Assembly (NCBI RefSeq): GCF_900128965.1
Contig: NZ_FQUL01000011.1
Coordinates: forward strand, 1-64,000
DNA length: 64,000 nt
Source: Ferrithrix thermotolerans DSM 19514
GTDB taxonomy: Bacteria > Actinomycetota > Acidimicrobiia > Acidimicrobiales > Acidimicrobiaceae
Direction of reading: 5' to 3'
Below are positions 1 to 9,131 of the stretch, piece after piece. The translations under genes were made by a program, and so were the position numbers. The first letter of the stretch is position 1, and every line of letters begins with the position of its first letter. The notes below the pieces were generated by a model, which was not told the origin of the DNA, did not search any database, and saw only the letters and a list, made by a program, of their open reading frames with translations.

Positions 1-46
1 CAAATCAATTCACTCGTGGAATTTGCACAACTATCGGGACACAACC
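1..46 (-). mobile_element. End of an IS256-type insertion sequence, cut by the window edge
   Basis: These 46 bases are the exact reverse complement of 61148-61193, where the same sequence lies about 60 bases upstream of an IS256-type transposase start. The core TGTCCCGATAGTTGTGCAAA resembles IS256-family terminal repeats. The copy here points left, so the rest of the element would lie outside the window. How far the repeat continues to the left cannot be seen. Confidence 0.7.
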
Positions 47-205
47 AATCTTAAGGCTAAGAACCTCTTCATGCCCGTCGGTTAAGGCTGGTGCGATAAC
101 GCTAAGAGTAATGAACTGAAGCGTAGTTGGTGTGAGAGACTTCGTAACTGTGTTGGGCGTATAGGGTCTCTTAGGTTTGTTCTCGCCGGCTTTCTTCGCC
201 GACAT
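5..205 (-). CDS. Short reading frame truncated by the IS end, doubtful
   Basis: A 66-codon minus-strand frame starts at 205 and ends inside the IS terminal repeat. Its last 13 residues are therefore encoded by the repeat. About 53 residues would come from the host gene, beginning with a basic Lys-rich stretch. I do not recognise the protein. Only a weak AAGGCGA sits upstream of the ATG. If real, it is the 5' end of a gene interrupted by the insertion; it may also be chance. Confidence 0.2.
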   Translation of the reverse strand: MSAKKAGENKPKRPYTPNTVTKSLTPTTLQFITLSVIAPALTDGHEEVLSLKIGCVPIVVQIPRVN

Positions 206-849
206 GGTCGCTTCGCCTTGAACATCGAAATGCGCAGAGCGGTTTATTTCGATGTGGGGTTTATCTGCTTTTGGGGCGAGAACTCGAGTATGTCGTTCAA
301 GCGTTCGGTACCTCTTAGTTACAATTTGCTAGGATTTTCTTTAATTCATCTGTGTGTTTATGGCTAACAGCCCCATGGCTAAACCCTGTGTTGTAGATGG
401 ATCTTTGGTAACTAATCAGCCAGTACTGGAGAAGGGTTTTAGCGTAATTGTTGTGGTCTATCCTGTCGAGGACCGTCCTTATGGTTTACTTGATCGTCGA
501 GCACCTCTTAGACGTGTATCGATGATGTTAGTAGCGCCCGCTCTTGGTTTGTATGAGGTTCAGATCTTCTCAAATTTTGCTCGCTGGGTGCTCAGGTTAT
601 AAAGCATCCTTTTCTTTGTCCAGTAGAAAATAGATTGAACTGTGAGCGTATTGAGGGATGAAAGGACTCAGCTTTCAAGATGATAATGGCGAGATCTTCG
701 TCGGGCTTGTCTCATATGTAAGCTGTGCGAAACCTGGTTATCTACCTTTGCGTGTAGGAGATAGTGATCATTAGGCTTATGTTATCTATCCGCAGAATCA
801 TAAGGCTATGGATCGATGAAAGTACAGAAAGTGCGTATCTGTTGCCTTC
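206..849. other. Gene-poor stretch with one inverted repeat
   Basis: No convincing gene was found here. A perfect 10-base inverted repeat, ACATCGAAAT at 222-231 and ATTTCGATGT at 246-255, lies just upstream of the small frame that starts at 205. It could be an operator or a hairpin. Two short plus-strand frames (354-602 and 658-774) have no recognisable similarity or good ribosome binding sites. They may be decayed sequence next to the IS end. Confidence 0.4.
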
Positions 850-2382
850 CTAGCGTTTCTTTGAGTCCCTCAGCACTGCCAAAGCAGCCATCTTCCCTGG
901 TGTTCCTGCGATTCCACCGGTAGGAGCTGTCCCTGCGCCTGAGATGTATAGTCCTGAAATCGGAGTCCTGTGTTGGCCGAGCGTGCGAGTGGGACGAAAA
1001 ATGCCAAGCTGGCTCGGAGAAATGTCGATATGCATAGGATGGGCTCCGGGCCAGAGTCCATCTATGTACATCTCCTCGGGAAGATAAGTGTTTACATCGA
1101 CGATAGTGTCGCTAAAGCCGGGAGCTCGACTCTCGATCGTTGAAATAGCTCGCTCGATAAACTGCTGTTTCTGGCCATGCCAGCCGTCTCGGACGATATA
1201 GGGGGCAGCCGGGCATGCGAGATAGATAGTGTGATGGTGACTAGGAGCAAGAGACGGGTCTAATGCAGAAGGGGTGAATATATAAAGGGGGAGTTTGCTA
1301 GGCATGTATCCGGCCTCTGCTTCCTTCCATGCTTGTGTAAGGTCGCTAAGGCTATCGACGTAGCTTTGAAGGCCATTCCAGTCTTCAACACGACCTTCTC
1401 TATACTGTGGTAGCCTGTCGACCGCTATGTGCAACAGGGACTGAACTACATTCCCTCTTTGAACGCCGCTCAGCTCAGCTCCAGATTTTCCCGACAGCGA
1501 TGGTTTCAACAGCTCCAGTAGTGCCGTCTTTGGGTCTATGGCTGTTACGACAGTGCGGGCGTAGATCTTCTCGCCTGTCTCCAGCACCACCCCACGCACT
1601 TGAGAGCTGTCTCTCTCGATAGCAGCCACTCGTGCGGAGCATCTGAGAGTTCCTCCTAGTGTCTTGAGTCTTAGTACTAAAGCGTCGATAAGCGCCTGTG
1701 AACCGCCGATCGCATGCCATTGTCCGAATCGGTGGTAGGCGGCCTGCCAGAGAGCAAAGATAGCTCCTCCACTTACAGAAGGTCCGATTCCTCCGTGAGC
1801 TGCAAAGGCGGCTATTGGTCCCCTTGTGAGGTCACTTCTGAGATACTTCGTGAGTAAAGACTCGTAGGGCAAAGATAGATCGTAAATACTTTCAGCCAAG
1901 GAAGAACGTCTAAGCTGATTGATTGACTTGATGACTCGGTAGAGGTCTTTTAGCTGGGTTCCACCGCGCATGGCGGGCAGGATCAGCTCGATGTAGGGAA
2001 GGGCACGGTCCATGAACTCCTTATAGGCGTGAGCCTCAGCGATATCGACCTGAGCGATAGAGTCTACCGTCTTTTCGATTGAACGGTAGAAGCGAACGAT
2101 CTCACCCGTCTCTCTTACTGCGACGGAGAAGGGATCCATCTCCATGTAGGTGAGCCCAGCGTCTCTTAGTCCGAGTTCAGAAGGGATTGAGGTCATGTTG
2201 ATTATGTTGTGCGCTGCGGAATGAAGGTTAAATCGGTATCCCGGAATCCGCTCCTCTGTGCGGGAGCCGCCACCTGGGCGGTCTAGCGCCTCTAACACCG
2301 TCACTTGTCGTCCAGACATGGCTAGGTAGCACGCAGCGATCAGACCGTTATGACCGGCACCTATAACTAAGACGTCTTCCAT
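850..2382 (-). CDS. Phytoene-dehydrogenase-like FAD oxidoreductase
   Basis: This 510-residue flavoprotein belongs to the CrtI/COG1233 group (phytoene desaturases and relatives such as PYROXD2). The N-terminal dinucleotide motif VIGAGHNG and the following LEALDRPGGGSRT bind FAD. A C-terminal GGIAGTPGKMAA segment closes the FAD site, as usual in the family. The ATG at 2382 is preferred over an in-frame TTG six bases upstream because GAGGAG lies six bases before it. The substrate is unknown. It follows dxs on the same strand by about 115 bases, so a role in isoprenoid or carotenoid metabolism is plausible. Oxidoreductases of this family that are not carotenoid enzymes are common, so substrate assignment is weak. 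Confidence 0.8.
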   Translation of the reverse strand: MEDVLVIGAGHNGLIAACYLAMSGRQVTVLEALDRPGGGSRTEERIPGYRFNLHSAAHNIINMTSIPSELGLRDAGLTYMEMDPFSVAVRETGEIVRFYRSIEKTVDSIAQVDIAEAHAYKEFMDRALPYIELILPAMRGGTQLKDLYRVIKSINQLRRSSLAESIYDLSLPYESLLTKYLRSDLTRGPIAAFAAHGGIGPSVSGGAIFALWQAAYHRFGQWHAIGGSQALIDALVLRLKTLGGTLRCSARVAAIERDSSQVRGVVLETGEKIYARTVVTAIDPKTALLELLKPSLSGKSGAELSGVQRGNVVQSLLHIAVDRLPQYREGRVEDWNGLQSYVDSLSDLTQAWKEAEAGYMPSKLPLYIFTPSALDPSLAPSHHHTIYLACPAAPYIVRDGWHGQKQQFIERAISTIESRAPGFSDTIVDVNTYLPEEMYIDGLWPGAHPMHIDISPSQLGIFRPTRTLGQHRTPISGLYISGAGTAPTGGIAGTPGKMAALAVLRDSKKR

Positions 2383-2497
2383 GTGCAACTCCTCTATGGG
2401 CTATGTACCTCCCACGTAGGTTTTCGACGCAGATCGCATTGTGGATTAGAACTAGCTAGATCGATATTGGCGTTGTAGTCAGAGGGAATGCGGTCAG

Positions 2498-4435
2498 CTA
2501 TAGCAGCGGGGGAAACTTCTCGGATGTGTGCTTCACTAAGGCGGACTCATAGGCGGCCCATATGGTATCTGCAATCCCGTTCTTGTCGAGTTTTAGAGCG
2601 CTAAGTATTCCCTCTGGGTCTCCTTGGGCGATAAATTCGACCGGTACTCCGTAGTTGAATACATCCACCTCAGGTGCGACCTCTCGCAGACTGTGGCCGA
2701 TAAAGTCGCCTGCTCCTCCGTTTACGAACCCATCTTCAAAGGTGAGCACGAGGCGGTGGTTACTAAGGTCTTCGAGCAGATCTTGATCTAGTGGCCTAAT
2801 GCATCGAGGATCCCACAGGGTAACCGACACGCCCTTAGATGCAAGATCTATTGCAGCCTGATATGCAGGTAGCACCATCTTGCCGACTCCGACGACTGCG
2901 ATCTCACCCGACCCTGAAATGAGTTTGCGCGCACGCAGTCCTTCTCCTGATCCTGATGCAATCTGAAGCGGTCCGGGCGTCTTGGGAAACCTTATGGACG
3001 ATGGTCCGGGCAGTGTTAGTGCCGTATCGATCATCCTTTCCAGCTCTTCAAGTGAGCTTGGGGCAAAGACACAGAGATCTGGAACAGACAGCATCTGCAC
3101 TAGATCCAAAACTCCGTGGTGCGACGGACCGTCGTCCCCAGTGATGCCGGCACGGTCAATTACGAAACACACTGGGAGTCTGTGTAGAGCGACGTCAAGG
3201 TTGACTTGGTCGAAGGCACGAGACAGAAACGTCGAATATATTGCAACCACCGGCCTGAGCCCGCCCATCGCCATTCCAGCTGCACCTGTGACCGCGTGTT
3301 GTTCTGCGATTCCTACATCAAAGAATCTATCTGGGTAAGACTGTGAAAACGGCAAAAGACCTGTTGGAGCCGGCATCGCAGCGGTTATCGCAACCACCTC
3401 AGGACGACTCTCAGCGACCGCAAGAAGGTGCTTGGAGAAGGTTTCTGTGTAGGAGCCACATTGCTCTTCGTTACAGTTCCCTGATGGCTTGCGAACCTTT
3501 AGGTCATGGAGGCGGTTTATCTCGTCGTCCTCAGCGGGAGCGTAACCCCGACCTTTTTGGGTAAGGACGTGAACTACGATCGGACCTTGCCACTCTTTTG
3601 CTCCTTGTAGAGCGTACTCAAGCTCTGCTACATCGTGGCCATCGACCGGACCGGTATATCTAACTCCAAGTGCTTCGAAGAAAACCCGTGGCTCGATCGC
3701 CTCTCTAAGGGCTGCTGTGAATCCAGACCAGGATGTGGCAGCCAACCCTCCTACCGCCGGTATCTCAGATATGACCTTACCAAGGCGGTTTCTCGCCTGC
3801 ATATAGGAGGGGTGAAGTCGAATCTTGGTGATTGACTGGGAGAGCCTCGAGATGGTGGGCGCGTACGATCGCCCATTATCGTTCCAAATAATTATGATGT
3901 TCGACTGAGCGTGACCTATATTGTTTAGCGCTTCATACGCCATTCCACCGGTCAGGGCACCGTCTCCCACAACTGCTACAACCCTGCGGTTGGGGTCTTT
4001 GGACTCAGCTCTTAGAGCCTCTCCGGTCATGGGTCCTCGCCCTAACTTCATGGAGGCAGCGAGTCCGTACGCATAGCTTAGCGCAGTCGAGGCATGTGAG
4101 TTTTCAATCCAGTCGTGTTCGGACTCAGCCCTCTTGGGATAGCCTGACAGACCATCTTGAGTTCTTAGGGTCTCGAACTCCGAGGCTCGTCCAGTTAGTA
4201 GCTTATGGATATAAGCCTGGTGGCCAGTGTCAAATAACAGTATGTCCTTGGGAGACTCAAAGACTCTGTGAAGGGCAACGGTTAGCTCTACTACTCCAAG
4301 ATTTGAGCCGAGGTGACCTCCGTGGGTGGTTACGGTATCCACAAGGAACTCCCGGAGCTCCTGGCATAGTTCAGAGATCTGCTGATACTCTAAGTTCCTG
4401 ATATCGGATGGGGACGATATCTTCTCAAGCCACAT
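2498..4435 (-). CDS. dxs: 1-deoxy-D-xylulose-5-phosphate synthase
   Basis: DXS condenses pyruvate and glyceraldehyde 3-phosphate with thiamine diphosphate. It is the first and usually rate-limiting step of the MEP isoprenoid pathway in the cytoplasm. The 645-residue protein has the family N-terminus (MWLEKISSPSDIR), GGHLGSNLG at 39-47, and the ThDP-binding GDGALTGG at 157-164 with Asn187. The C-terminal transketolase-like half includes AEQHAVTGAAGMA. A longer frame reaches 4477, but the ATG at 4435 has AGGAG five bases upstream and matches the usual DXS start. The gene precedes the CrtI-like oxidoreductase on the same strand, which suggests an isoprenoid pair. Confidence 0.96.
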   Translation of the reverse strand: MWLEKISSPSDIRNLEYQQISELCQELREFLVDTVTTHGGHLGSNLGVVELTVALHRVFESPKDILLFDTGHQAYIHKLLTGRASEFETLRTQDGLSGYPKRAESEHDWIENSHASTALSYAYGLAASMKLGRGPMTGEALRAESKDPNRRVVAVVGDGALTGGMAYEALNNIGHAQSNIIIIWNDNGRSYAPTISRLSQSITKIRLHPSYMQARNRLGKVISEIPAVGGLAATSWSGFTAALREAIEPRVFFEALGVRYTGPVDGHDVAELEYALQGAKEWQGPIVVHVLTQKGRGYAPAEDDEINRLHDLKVRKPSGNCNEEQCGSYTETFSKHLLAVAESRPEVVAITAAMPAPTGLLPFSQSYPDRFFDVGIAEQHAVTGAAGMAMGGLRPVVAIYSTFLSRAFDQVNLDVALHRLPVCFVIDRAGITGDDGPSHHGVLDLVQMLSVPDLCVFAPSSLEELERMIDTALTLPGPSSIRFPKTPGPLQIASGSGEGLRARKLISGSGEIAVVGVGKMVLPAYQAAIDLASKGVSVTLWDPRCIRPLDQDLLEDLSNHRLVLTFEDGFVNGGAGDFIGHSLREVAPEVDVFNYGVPVEFIAQGDPEGILSALKLDKNGIADTIWAAYESALVKHTSEKFPPLL

Positions 4436-4531
4436 AAAAACTCCTACTGCCCGGAACTTTCCTTCAAAGCACTCCAAGGCTATATGGTTATCTTAACTCT
4501 TGGTGGCGCATTAGTGACAACCTAGACCTTA

Positions 4532-6334
4532 CTAACCTCTACAGCTCAAGTTACTTGTCACGCCCAGACTGTATCCGATAGCGCCCAAGAAGCGTCTCCA
4601 CGTAAAGCTAAAGTGCAACGAGTCGACACCAACTTTAGGGTTGTGCCATAGCGTTAGTCCACTTTGGCTCTTCGTGAGGCATCCCGACGAAGGGACGAGG
4701 AAAGGGGAGAAGTTTATAGATACCATGAGGGTCTTTGTACTATAGACCTTTGTGACTATGGTCTCTAAGCCTACCCTTACAACCTTTGTATTAGGACTTA
4801 CTATAGGGAGGGGGTATGGCACCCTATAAATTGTGATGTCTTGGCTGCGATAGACCTCTTTGAGGGCTGACTCCTTAGAGGCGAGAAGAGTCGCTTCTTT
4901 CACGGCTGAGAAGTCATAAGGTCCCTTTGTAAGGACTACGTAAGCGGCTGACGTGTTGTGCAGCCAAGACAGATATTTCTTATCTGAAAGATTCGACCGA
5001 TACAGCAGCTCGTTGTTGGGAAAGTCAGCCTGCCGGAACCATCCGCGAACGATCGGAATCTGTGCTGCTGGAAGAAAGTATGCCTCTGCGTGAGTTGGCG
5101 TGTCTACGACCTCGACCCTAAATCCTGGCTTTAGATGAGCCCGTAGAAAAGAGATGGCGGGTGACCAGTAAGAAGGTTGGCTCTGTCTATACGCCTGACC
5201 AGCGTCTAAGAGTGGTCCTGAGACCTCTGAGTAGGTCCAGTATGCCGAGAGCACCAACAACGCAATCGAACCCACAAGATACGGTCGTACAGTTCTATTC
5301 GTATAGGCGTTGTCTCGCAGGCGCACCTTTTTCATCACTTTGGTGGCGATGTAGAGTGAGACGGGCAGGGATATCTCTGAGAGTTTGTTCATATTGGCGC
5401 CAACGGGGGTTGGTATGACCATAAGAACGACCGAGATTGCGAGATATAGTGCGAATCCGACGGCTAGGGGATGAATGAAGGGGTGCTTGGATTTACTATC
5501 GTCCTGGAGTCCCTTTAGGGAAAGGACTATAGATAAAAGAGAGAAGACGATGATGATTGCGGCGTCAGAGGCAAAAAACGGATAGAAGTTAGAGCTCGCA
5601 AAGGCAAGCTCTAAGATGAACACGACTACTACCTGAACCTCCAAAACCACTATGTAATAGGAGCGTGTCAAGACCGCAGTTGCTGAAGCAAAGACGTTGG
5701 CCAAAGCCCTATTCCCCTCTTTTTTGCATGAGAAGGTTCTATGGATCTCGATGCTGAATACAGCTATAGCCAAGAATCCTGTCGCCAGAGGAGAGGAGGT
5801 TATGGACAGAGCCGTAGTGATGAGGTAAAGGACCCTTTTTTTACTGTAGTATGCAAAAAGTGATACCGCAGCGAATGCAACTCCACTGAGGTACGCGAGA
5901 TCGCCGCTTTCGACCGAAAACGGCCAAATCACCAAGAAGGTCACAAAAAAGTACCGCTGGTCTTGAGAGTCTCCATTTGGCAACGAAAATAAAAACCCAA
6001 CACTAAGTGTTACAAGAGTCACAAGGAACTCAGTGATCTTTAGCCCCAATATCTGACCGATAAGGTATGGGGTGATCGAGTAGTTTGCAAATAGATAGGT
6101 GCCTTCGTACCAGAAGTTGTTCCACAGTACTATACCATGGTGGCTCAATACGTCTAAGTAGTAGTAGTGAGCAAATACGTCCGTGCCCGGAGGGCCCTTG
6201 AATATAAGGACAAGCGTTTCTAGGATGCTGAACCCAAAGGAAAGTACCAACAACCGCAATGCTCTGTTTGATGGTGTTTGTGTCAGGGGTTTCATCTTAT
6301 AGAGAGCTTTAAAAAAGGAGGTCTTATGCTCCAC
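4532..6334 (-). CDS. Large multi-pass membrane protein, GT-C-like
   Basis: About 600 residues with many hydrophobic segments in the first 370 residues, then a soluble C-terminal part predicted outside. An early GTDVFAHYYYLDVL loop after the first membrane span, with acidic and His residues, resembles the first loop of GT-C or oligosaccharyltransferase-like proteins. I cannot assign a family firmly. The GTG at 6334 is chosen because TTAGGAGG lies six bases upstream; a TTG at 6361 and an ATG at 6295 lack good sites. It lies downstream of no obvious partner and is followed by dxs on the same strand about 100 bases on. A transferase using a polyprenyl-linked sugar is a guess. Confidence 0.65.
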   Translation of the reverse strand: MEHKTSFFKALYKMKPLTQTPSNRALRLLVLSFGFSILETLVLIFKGPPGTDVFAHYYYLDVLSHHGIVLWNNFWYEGTYLFANYSITPYLIGQILGLKITEFLVTLVTLSVGFLFSLPNGDSQDQRYFFVTFLVIWPFSVESGDLAYLSGVAFAAVSLFAYYSKKRVLYLITTALSITSSPLATGFLAIAVFSIEIHRTFSCKKEGNRALANVFASATAVLTRSYYIVVLEVQVVVVFILELAFASSNFYPFFASDAAIIIVFSLLSIVLSLKGLQDDSKSKHPFIHPLAVGFALYLAISVVLMVIPTPVGANMNKLSEISLPVSLYIATKVMKKVRLRDNAYTNRTVRPYLVGSIALLVLSAYWTYSEVSGPLLDAGQAYRQSQPSYWSPAISFLRAHLKPGFRVEVVDTPTHAEAYFLPAAQIPIVRGWFRQADFPNNELLYRSNLSDKKYLSWLHNTSAAYVVLTKGPYDFSAVKEATLLASKESALKEVYRSQDITIYRVPYPLPIVSPNTKVVRVGLETIVTKVYSTKTLMVSINFSPFLVPSSGCLTKSQSGLTLWHNPKVGVDSLHFSFTWRRFLGAIGYSLGVTSNLSCRG

Positions 6335-6544
6335 CTTTGACCTCCTAAATCGCTGTTTCAAGCCAATTGCGCACCTATTGTAACTGATTTGGAGTGACTT
6401 GAACCACCCATTAAGCCTACCTATATGGGCTAAGTGAGATGATTAGTATGTAAGAAGAAGGGGTTCTTTAGGTCGCTCCTCAATGATGTGGTTGTAACTT
6501 GTTCGATCTTTACTTAGTGAGCCAGTAGTTAGGAAGTGCTATCT

Positions 6545-7471
6545 ATGCGCGCTGTCTTTTATGAAACCTTTGGTGATCCCGATGTGCTTCAGGTGGGTGA
6601 GATCGCTGATCCAAAGGTTGGACCCGATTCAGTGTTGGTTAAAGTACACGCTACTTCAGTCAACCCTGTGGATTGGAAGATAATGAAGGGTTATTTACAG
6701 TCTCGGATCGACTGTGTTTTACCTATAGTCCCCGGATGGGATCTTTCAGGAGTCGTACAAGAGGTTGGAGCATCTGTATACGAGTTTGAAGCCGGTGACG
6801 AGGTTTATGGCTACGTGCGTATGGACTACGTAAAGCACGGAACCTATGCATCTTACGCCTCTGTCCCGGTTAGGACCTTGGCCAAAAAGCCAAAGTCGCT
6901 CTCGTTTCTTGAAGCTGGAGTGTTTCCCTTAGCGGGCCTAACCGCCTATCAGGGTCTTGTCCGTCACCTCGCTCTAAGGCAAGGAGAGACGGTTTTGGTC
7001 TCCGGAGGAGCGGGTGGTGTTGGGGTATTTGCGATCCAGATCGCCCAAAAATTGGGGGCAAGAGTCGTTGCAACAGCATCAGAGCACAACTTCGATCTAC
7101 TACGATCGCTTGGCGCAGCGCCTGTTCCTTATGGTGAGGAGTTTGTAGGAGCTATGGCAGATCTAGGGGTTGACAGGGTGGACGCATTCTTTGATCTTTA
7201 TGGAGGTCAGGGTCTACAGGCTGGACTATCATTCTTGGGCGATAAGAGTAGGGTTGCATCTGTTGCAGACAGTTCCGTGCGAGAGCATGGGGGGCGTTAT
7301 GTATTTGTTCGACCCTCTAAAGACGATCTTGACGCCCTATCTGTACTGAGTGAATCAGGGGACCTAAAGGCGTTAGTCTCGCATAACTTTCCTTTCGAGA
7401 AAAGCGCTGAAGCCTTTGAACTTTCGATGCAAGGGCACGTGTCGGGGAAAGTTGGAATCACCCTGGTCTAG
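6545..7471 (+). CDS. Zinc-independent MDR-type quinone/alcohol oxidoreductase
   Basis: This 308-residue medium-chain reductase uses NADPH. The GroES-like N-terminal fold carries SVNPVDWKI and GWDLSGVV. The Rossmann motif SGGAGGVGVFAIQIA binds the cofactor, and the C-terminus GKVGITLV is typical. The structural-zinc cysteines of alcohol dehydrogenases are absent, which places it among quinone oxidoreductase-like enzymes. The ATG at 6545 has AGGAAG eight bases upstream and is preferred over the GTG at 6536. It stands alone, divergent from the preceding membrane protein and convergent with the SRAP gene. The physiological substrate cannot be read from sequence. Confidence 0.85.
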   Translation: MRAVFYETFGDPDVLQVGEIADPKVGPDSVLVKVHATSVNPVDWKIMKGYLQSRIDCVLPIVPGWDLSGVVQEVGASVYEFEAGDEVYGYVRMDYVKHGTYASYASVPVRTLAKKPKSLSFLEAGVFPLAGLTAYQGLVRHLALRQGETVLVSGGAGGVGVFAIQIAQKLGARVVATASEHNFDLLRSLGAAPVPYGEEFVGAMADLGVDRVDAFFDLYGGQGLQAGLSFLGDKSRVASVADSSVREHGGRYVFVRPSKDDLDALSVLSESGDLKALVSHNFPFEKSAEAFELSMQGHVSGKVGITLV

Positions 7472-7617
7472 AGCTTTGACCTATTGATGGGTGTTGAGTG
7501 CCGATCTCCCTCCACTTTGTCAGTCCTGGACCGTAAAGAGTAAGGAGTTTGGATGTCCAAGACCCAAGGTATCGTTTTGGTACGGTAGATGGCTCGCCTC
7601 ACATCTCTAAGCCGCAT

Positions 7618-8325
7618 CTAAAAGAGTCTGAGCTGTTCAGTGTACTCGCTGGTGCTAGCTTCGGCTAATGAGACCTCTCTGTCTCCTAAGTAGGACGAGG
7701 CTATCTGAGTGGGGTGTAACTTGACCTGATCGGATCTTATAAGCATGTTGGAGATATCCTTAGTCGATGTTTCTCTGGAGAGCCACATCCTTGTCTCTTG
7801 TTGGCTTAGATGCAGCGGCTGACGATGATGGATATGCGATACACTCTGCGATGCGTCAGTGGTAATCACTAATACGCCTTCACCGCCAGAAACCGCATCT
7901 CGAAGCAGTATGCCAGCCAACTTGGCGATTTGGTTACCTTGGGGATGTATGAGATAGGGAACTCTCTTTCCACCATGTAGTTCGCTCCACTCGTAGTAAC
8001 CGCTGACCGGAACAATGCATCTTCTTGTCATCAGGGATTTATGGAACAGCGGCTTATCGAGCGCTGTCTCAGCTCTTGCGTTTATCAATAACTTTGGGCT
8101 GGAGTTCCCGCCTAGCTTTACTTTTGCGCCAAAACGAGCGATCGATGCTGATGCCTCTTTAGATGACGACTCAGTAGTAAAGACAACGCAGGGCTGCGTT
8201 GGACGAATCTGCTTCTCGGAGAGGTACTTATTAACTTCATTGATATTGGTCAACGACAAATCACTGATAAGGCCGGAGTCGACAAGCTCCTCTAGTTCAA
8301 TTAGCTGCGCAAATCTTCCACACAT
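7618..8325 (-). CDS. SOS response-associated peptidase (SRAP/HMCES/YedK family)
   Basis: SRAP proteins link covalently to abasic sites in single-stranded DNA through Cys2 and so shield the lesion. The 235-residue protein begins MCGRFAQL, which exposes Cys2 after Met removal. It also has the conserved Asn in LLINARAETA, the Glu in SGYYEW and the His in SHIHHRQPLHL, corresponding to the family active site. The frame is open to 8505, but only the ATG at 8325 gives Cys2 and it has GAGGTGG upstream. The gene is monocistronic and convergent with the MDR gene. Confidence 0.92.
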   Translation of the reverse strand: MCGRFAQLIELEELVDSGLISDLSLTNINEVNKYLSEKQIRPTQPCVVFTTESSSKEASASIARFGAKVKLGGNSSPKLLINARAETALDKPLFHKSLMTRRCIVPVSGYYEWSELHGGKRVPYLIHPQGNQIAKLAGILLRDAVSGGEGVLVITTDASQSVSHIHHRQPLHLSQQETRMWLSRETSTKDISNMLIRSDQVKLHPTQIASSYLGDREVSLAEASTSEYTEQLRLF

Positions 8326-9131
8326 GGTTCCACCTCGATCCCTAATACAAAGTAGCACACCCCTTTTGTTGCTGGGCGTATGTGAATTTAGAAGATCTGG
8401 TAGCGTAGATCCATAAACCAGACGCAAGCTTTGCTGCGTGATTTTCGCCAATCTTCGATCTTGAGCACGGTGTGCGTGGCCTCGTGCATAAAGATACCTC
8501 AACATATTTGCTAACAGCGTATTGGTCCTACTTGCGCCACCGTCAAAGCGGGAGTGGTGAGCGATCGATCGATCTTGCGTTACTAGCGTCTAGATACATC
8601 TGTGAAGCGTTTGTGATGTTAGGGACCTCATTGCCTGTATCGCCACGCGCTCTTAGTCCCGTTTTTGCTATGCGGAAGCGATTTGGCACCTCTCTTGGCC
8701 TGGTCTTAGGATCCATAGCGCTTTGAGCCTAGACGTGATAGTGAGAGCCGAAGCTATACTTAGCAGGACTTGGTCGGATGTGCGCTATTTATACGATCCC
8801 GTGATCCTTCAGCGAGAAACCGATGATCATCCGTGCTCGGGTTCTTGAGCCAAGAGGAGTTCGATTGGACTGAACTGTTGTGCAACTCTTCGAAGACACT
8901 GGTTTTTTGCTGGTGGTGGTCGTTGGTCGGCTCTGTCATGGAGTTCGAGGGAGTGCCTGCTCTCTGACTTGATCGGTTTGACTTTCGATTCATATTGAAG
9001 CTCTGTGGCGACAGACCTTGCTGAGTGCAGTAGATCACAGTAACTGTTTAATATCCATTAATTTGCTTGTAATATGAAACTAAAAATAGTTAGGCGTCGT
9101 TGGATCAGGTGCGGGAAAGGGAGGCTCAGAC
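8326..9131. other. About 800 bases without a convincing gene
   Basis: Short frames exist on both strands (for example 8472-8726 plus, 8760-9038 minus) but none has family-like composition or a clear ribosome binding site. The stretch 9040-9130 is AT-rich and probably holds the promoter of the MFS gene. Nothing else was recognised. Confidence 0.4.

Noticed and set aside
354-602. An 82-residue plus-strand frame
   Set aside because: It has no ribosome site, no recognisable domain and an odd composition, and it lies in gene-poor DNA beside an IS end.
8760-9038. A 92-residue minus-strand frame rich in Ser, Asn and Gln
   Set aside because: Low-complexity composition, no start signal, and overlap with the likely MFS promoter region.
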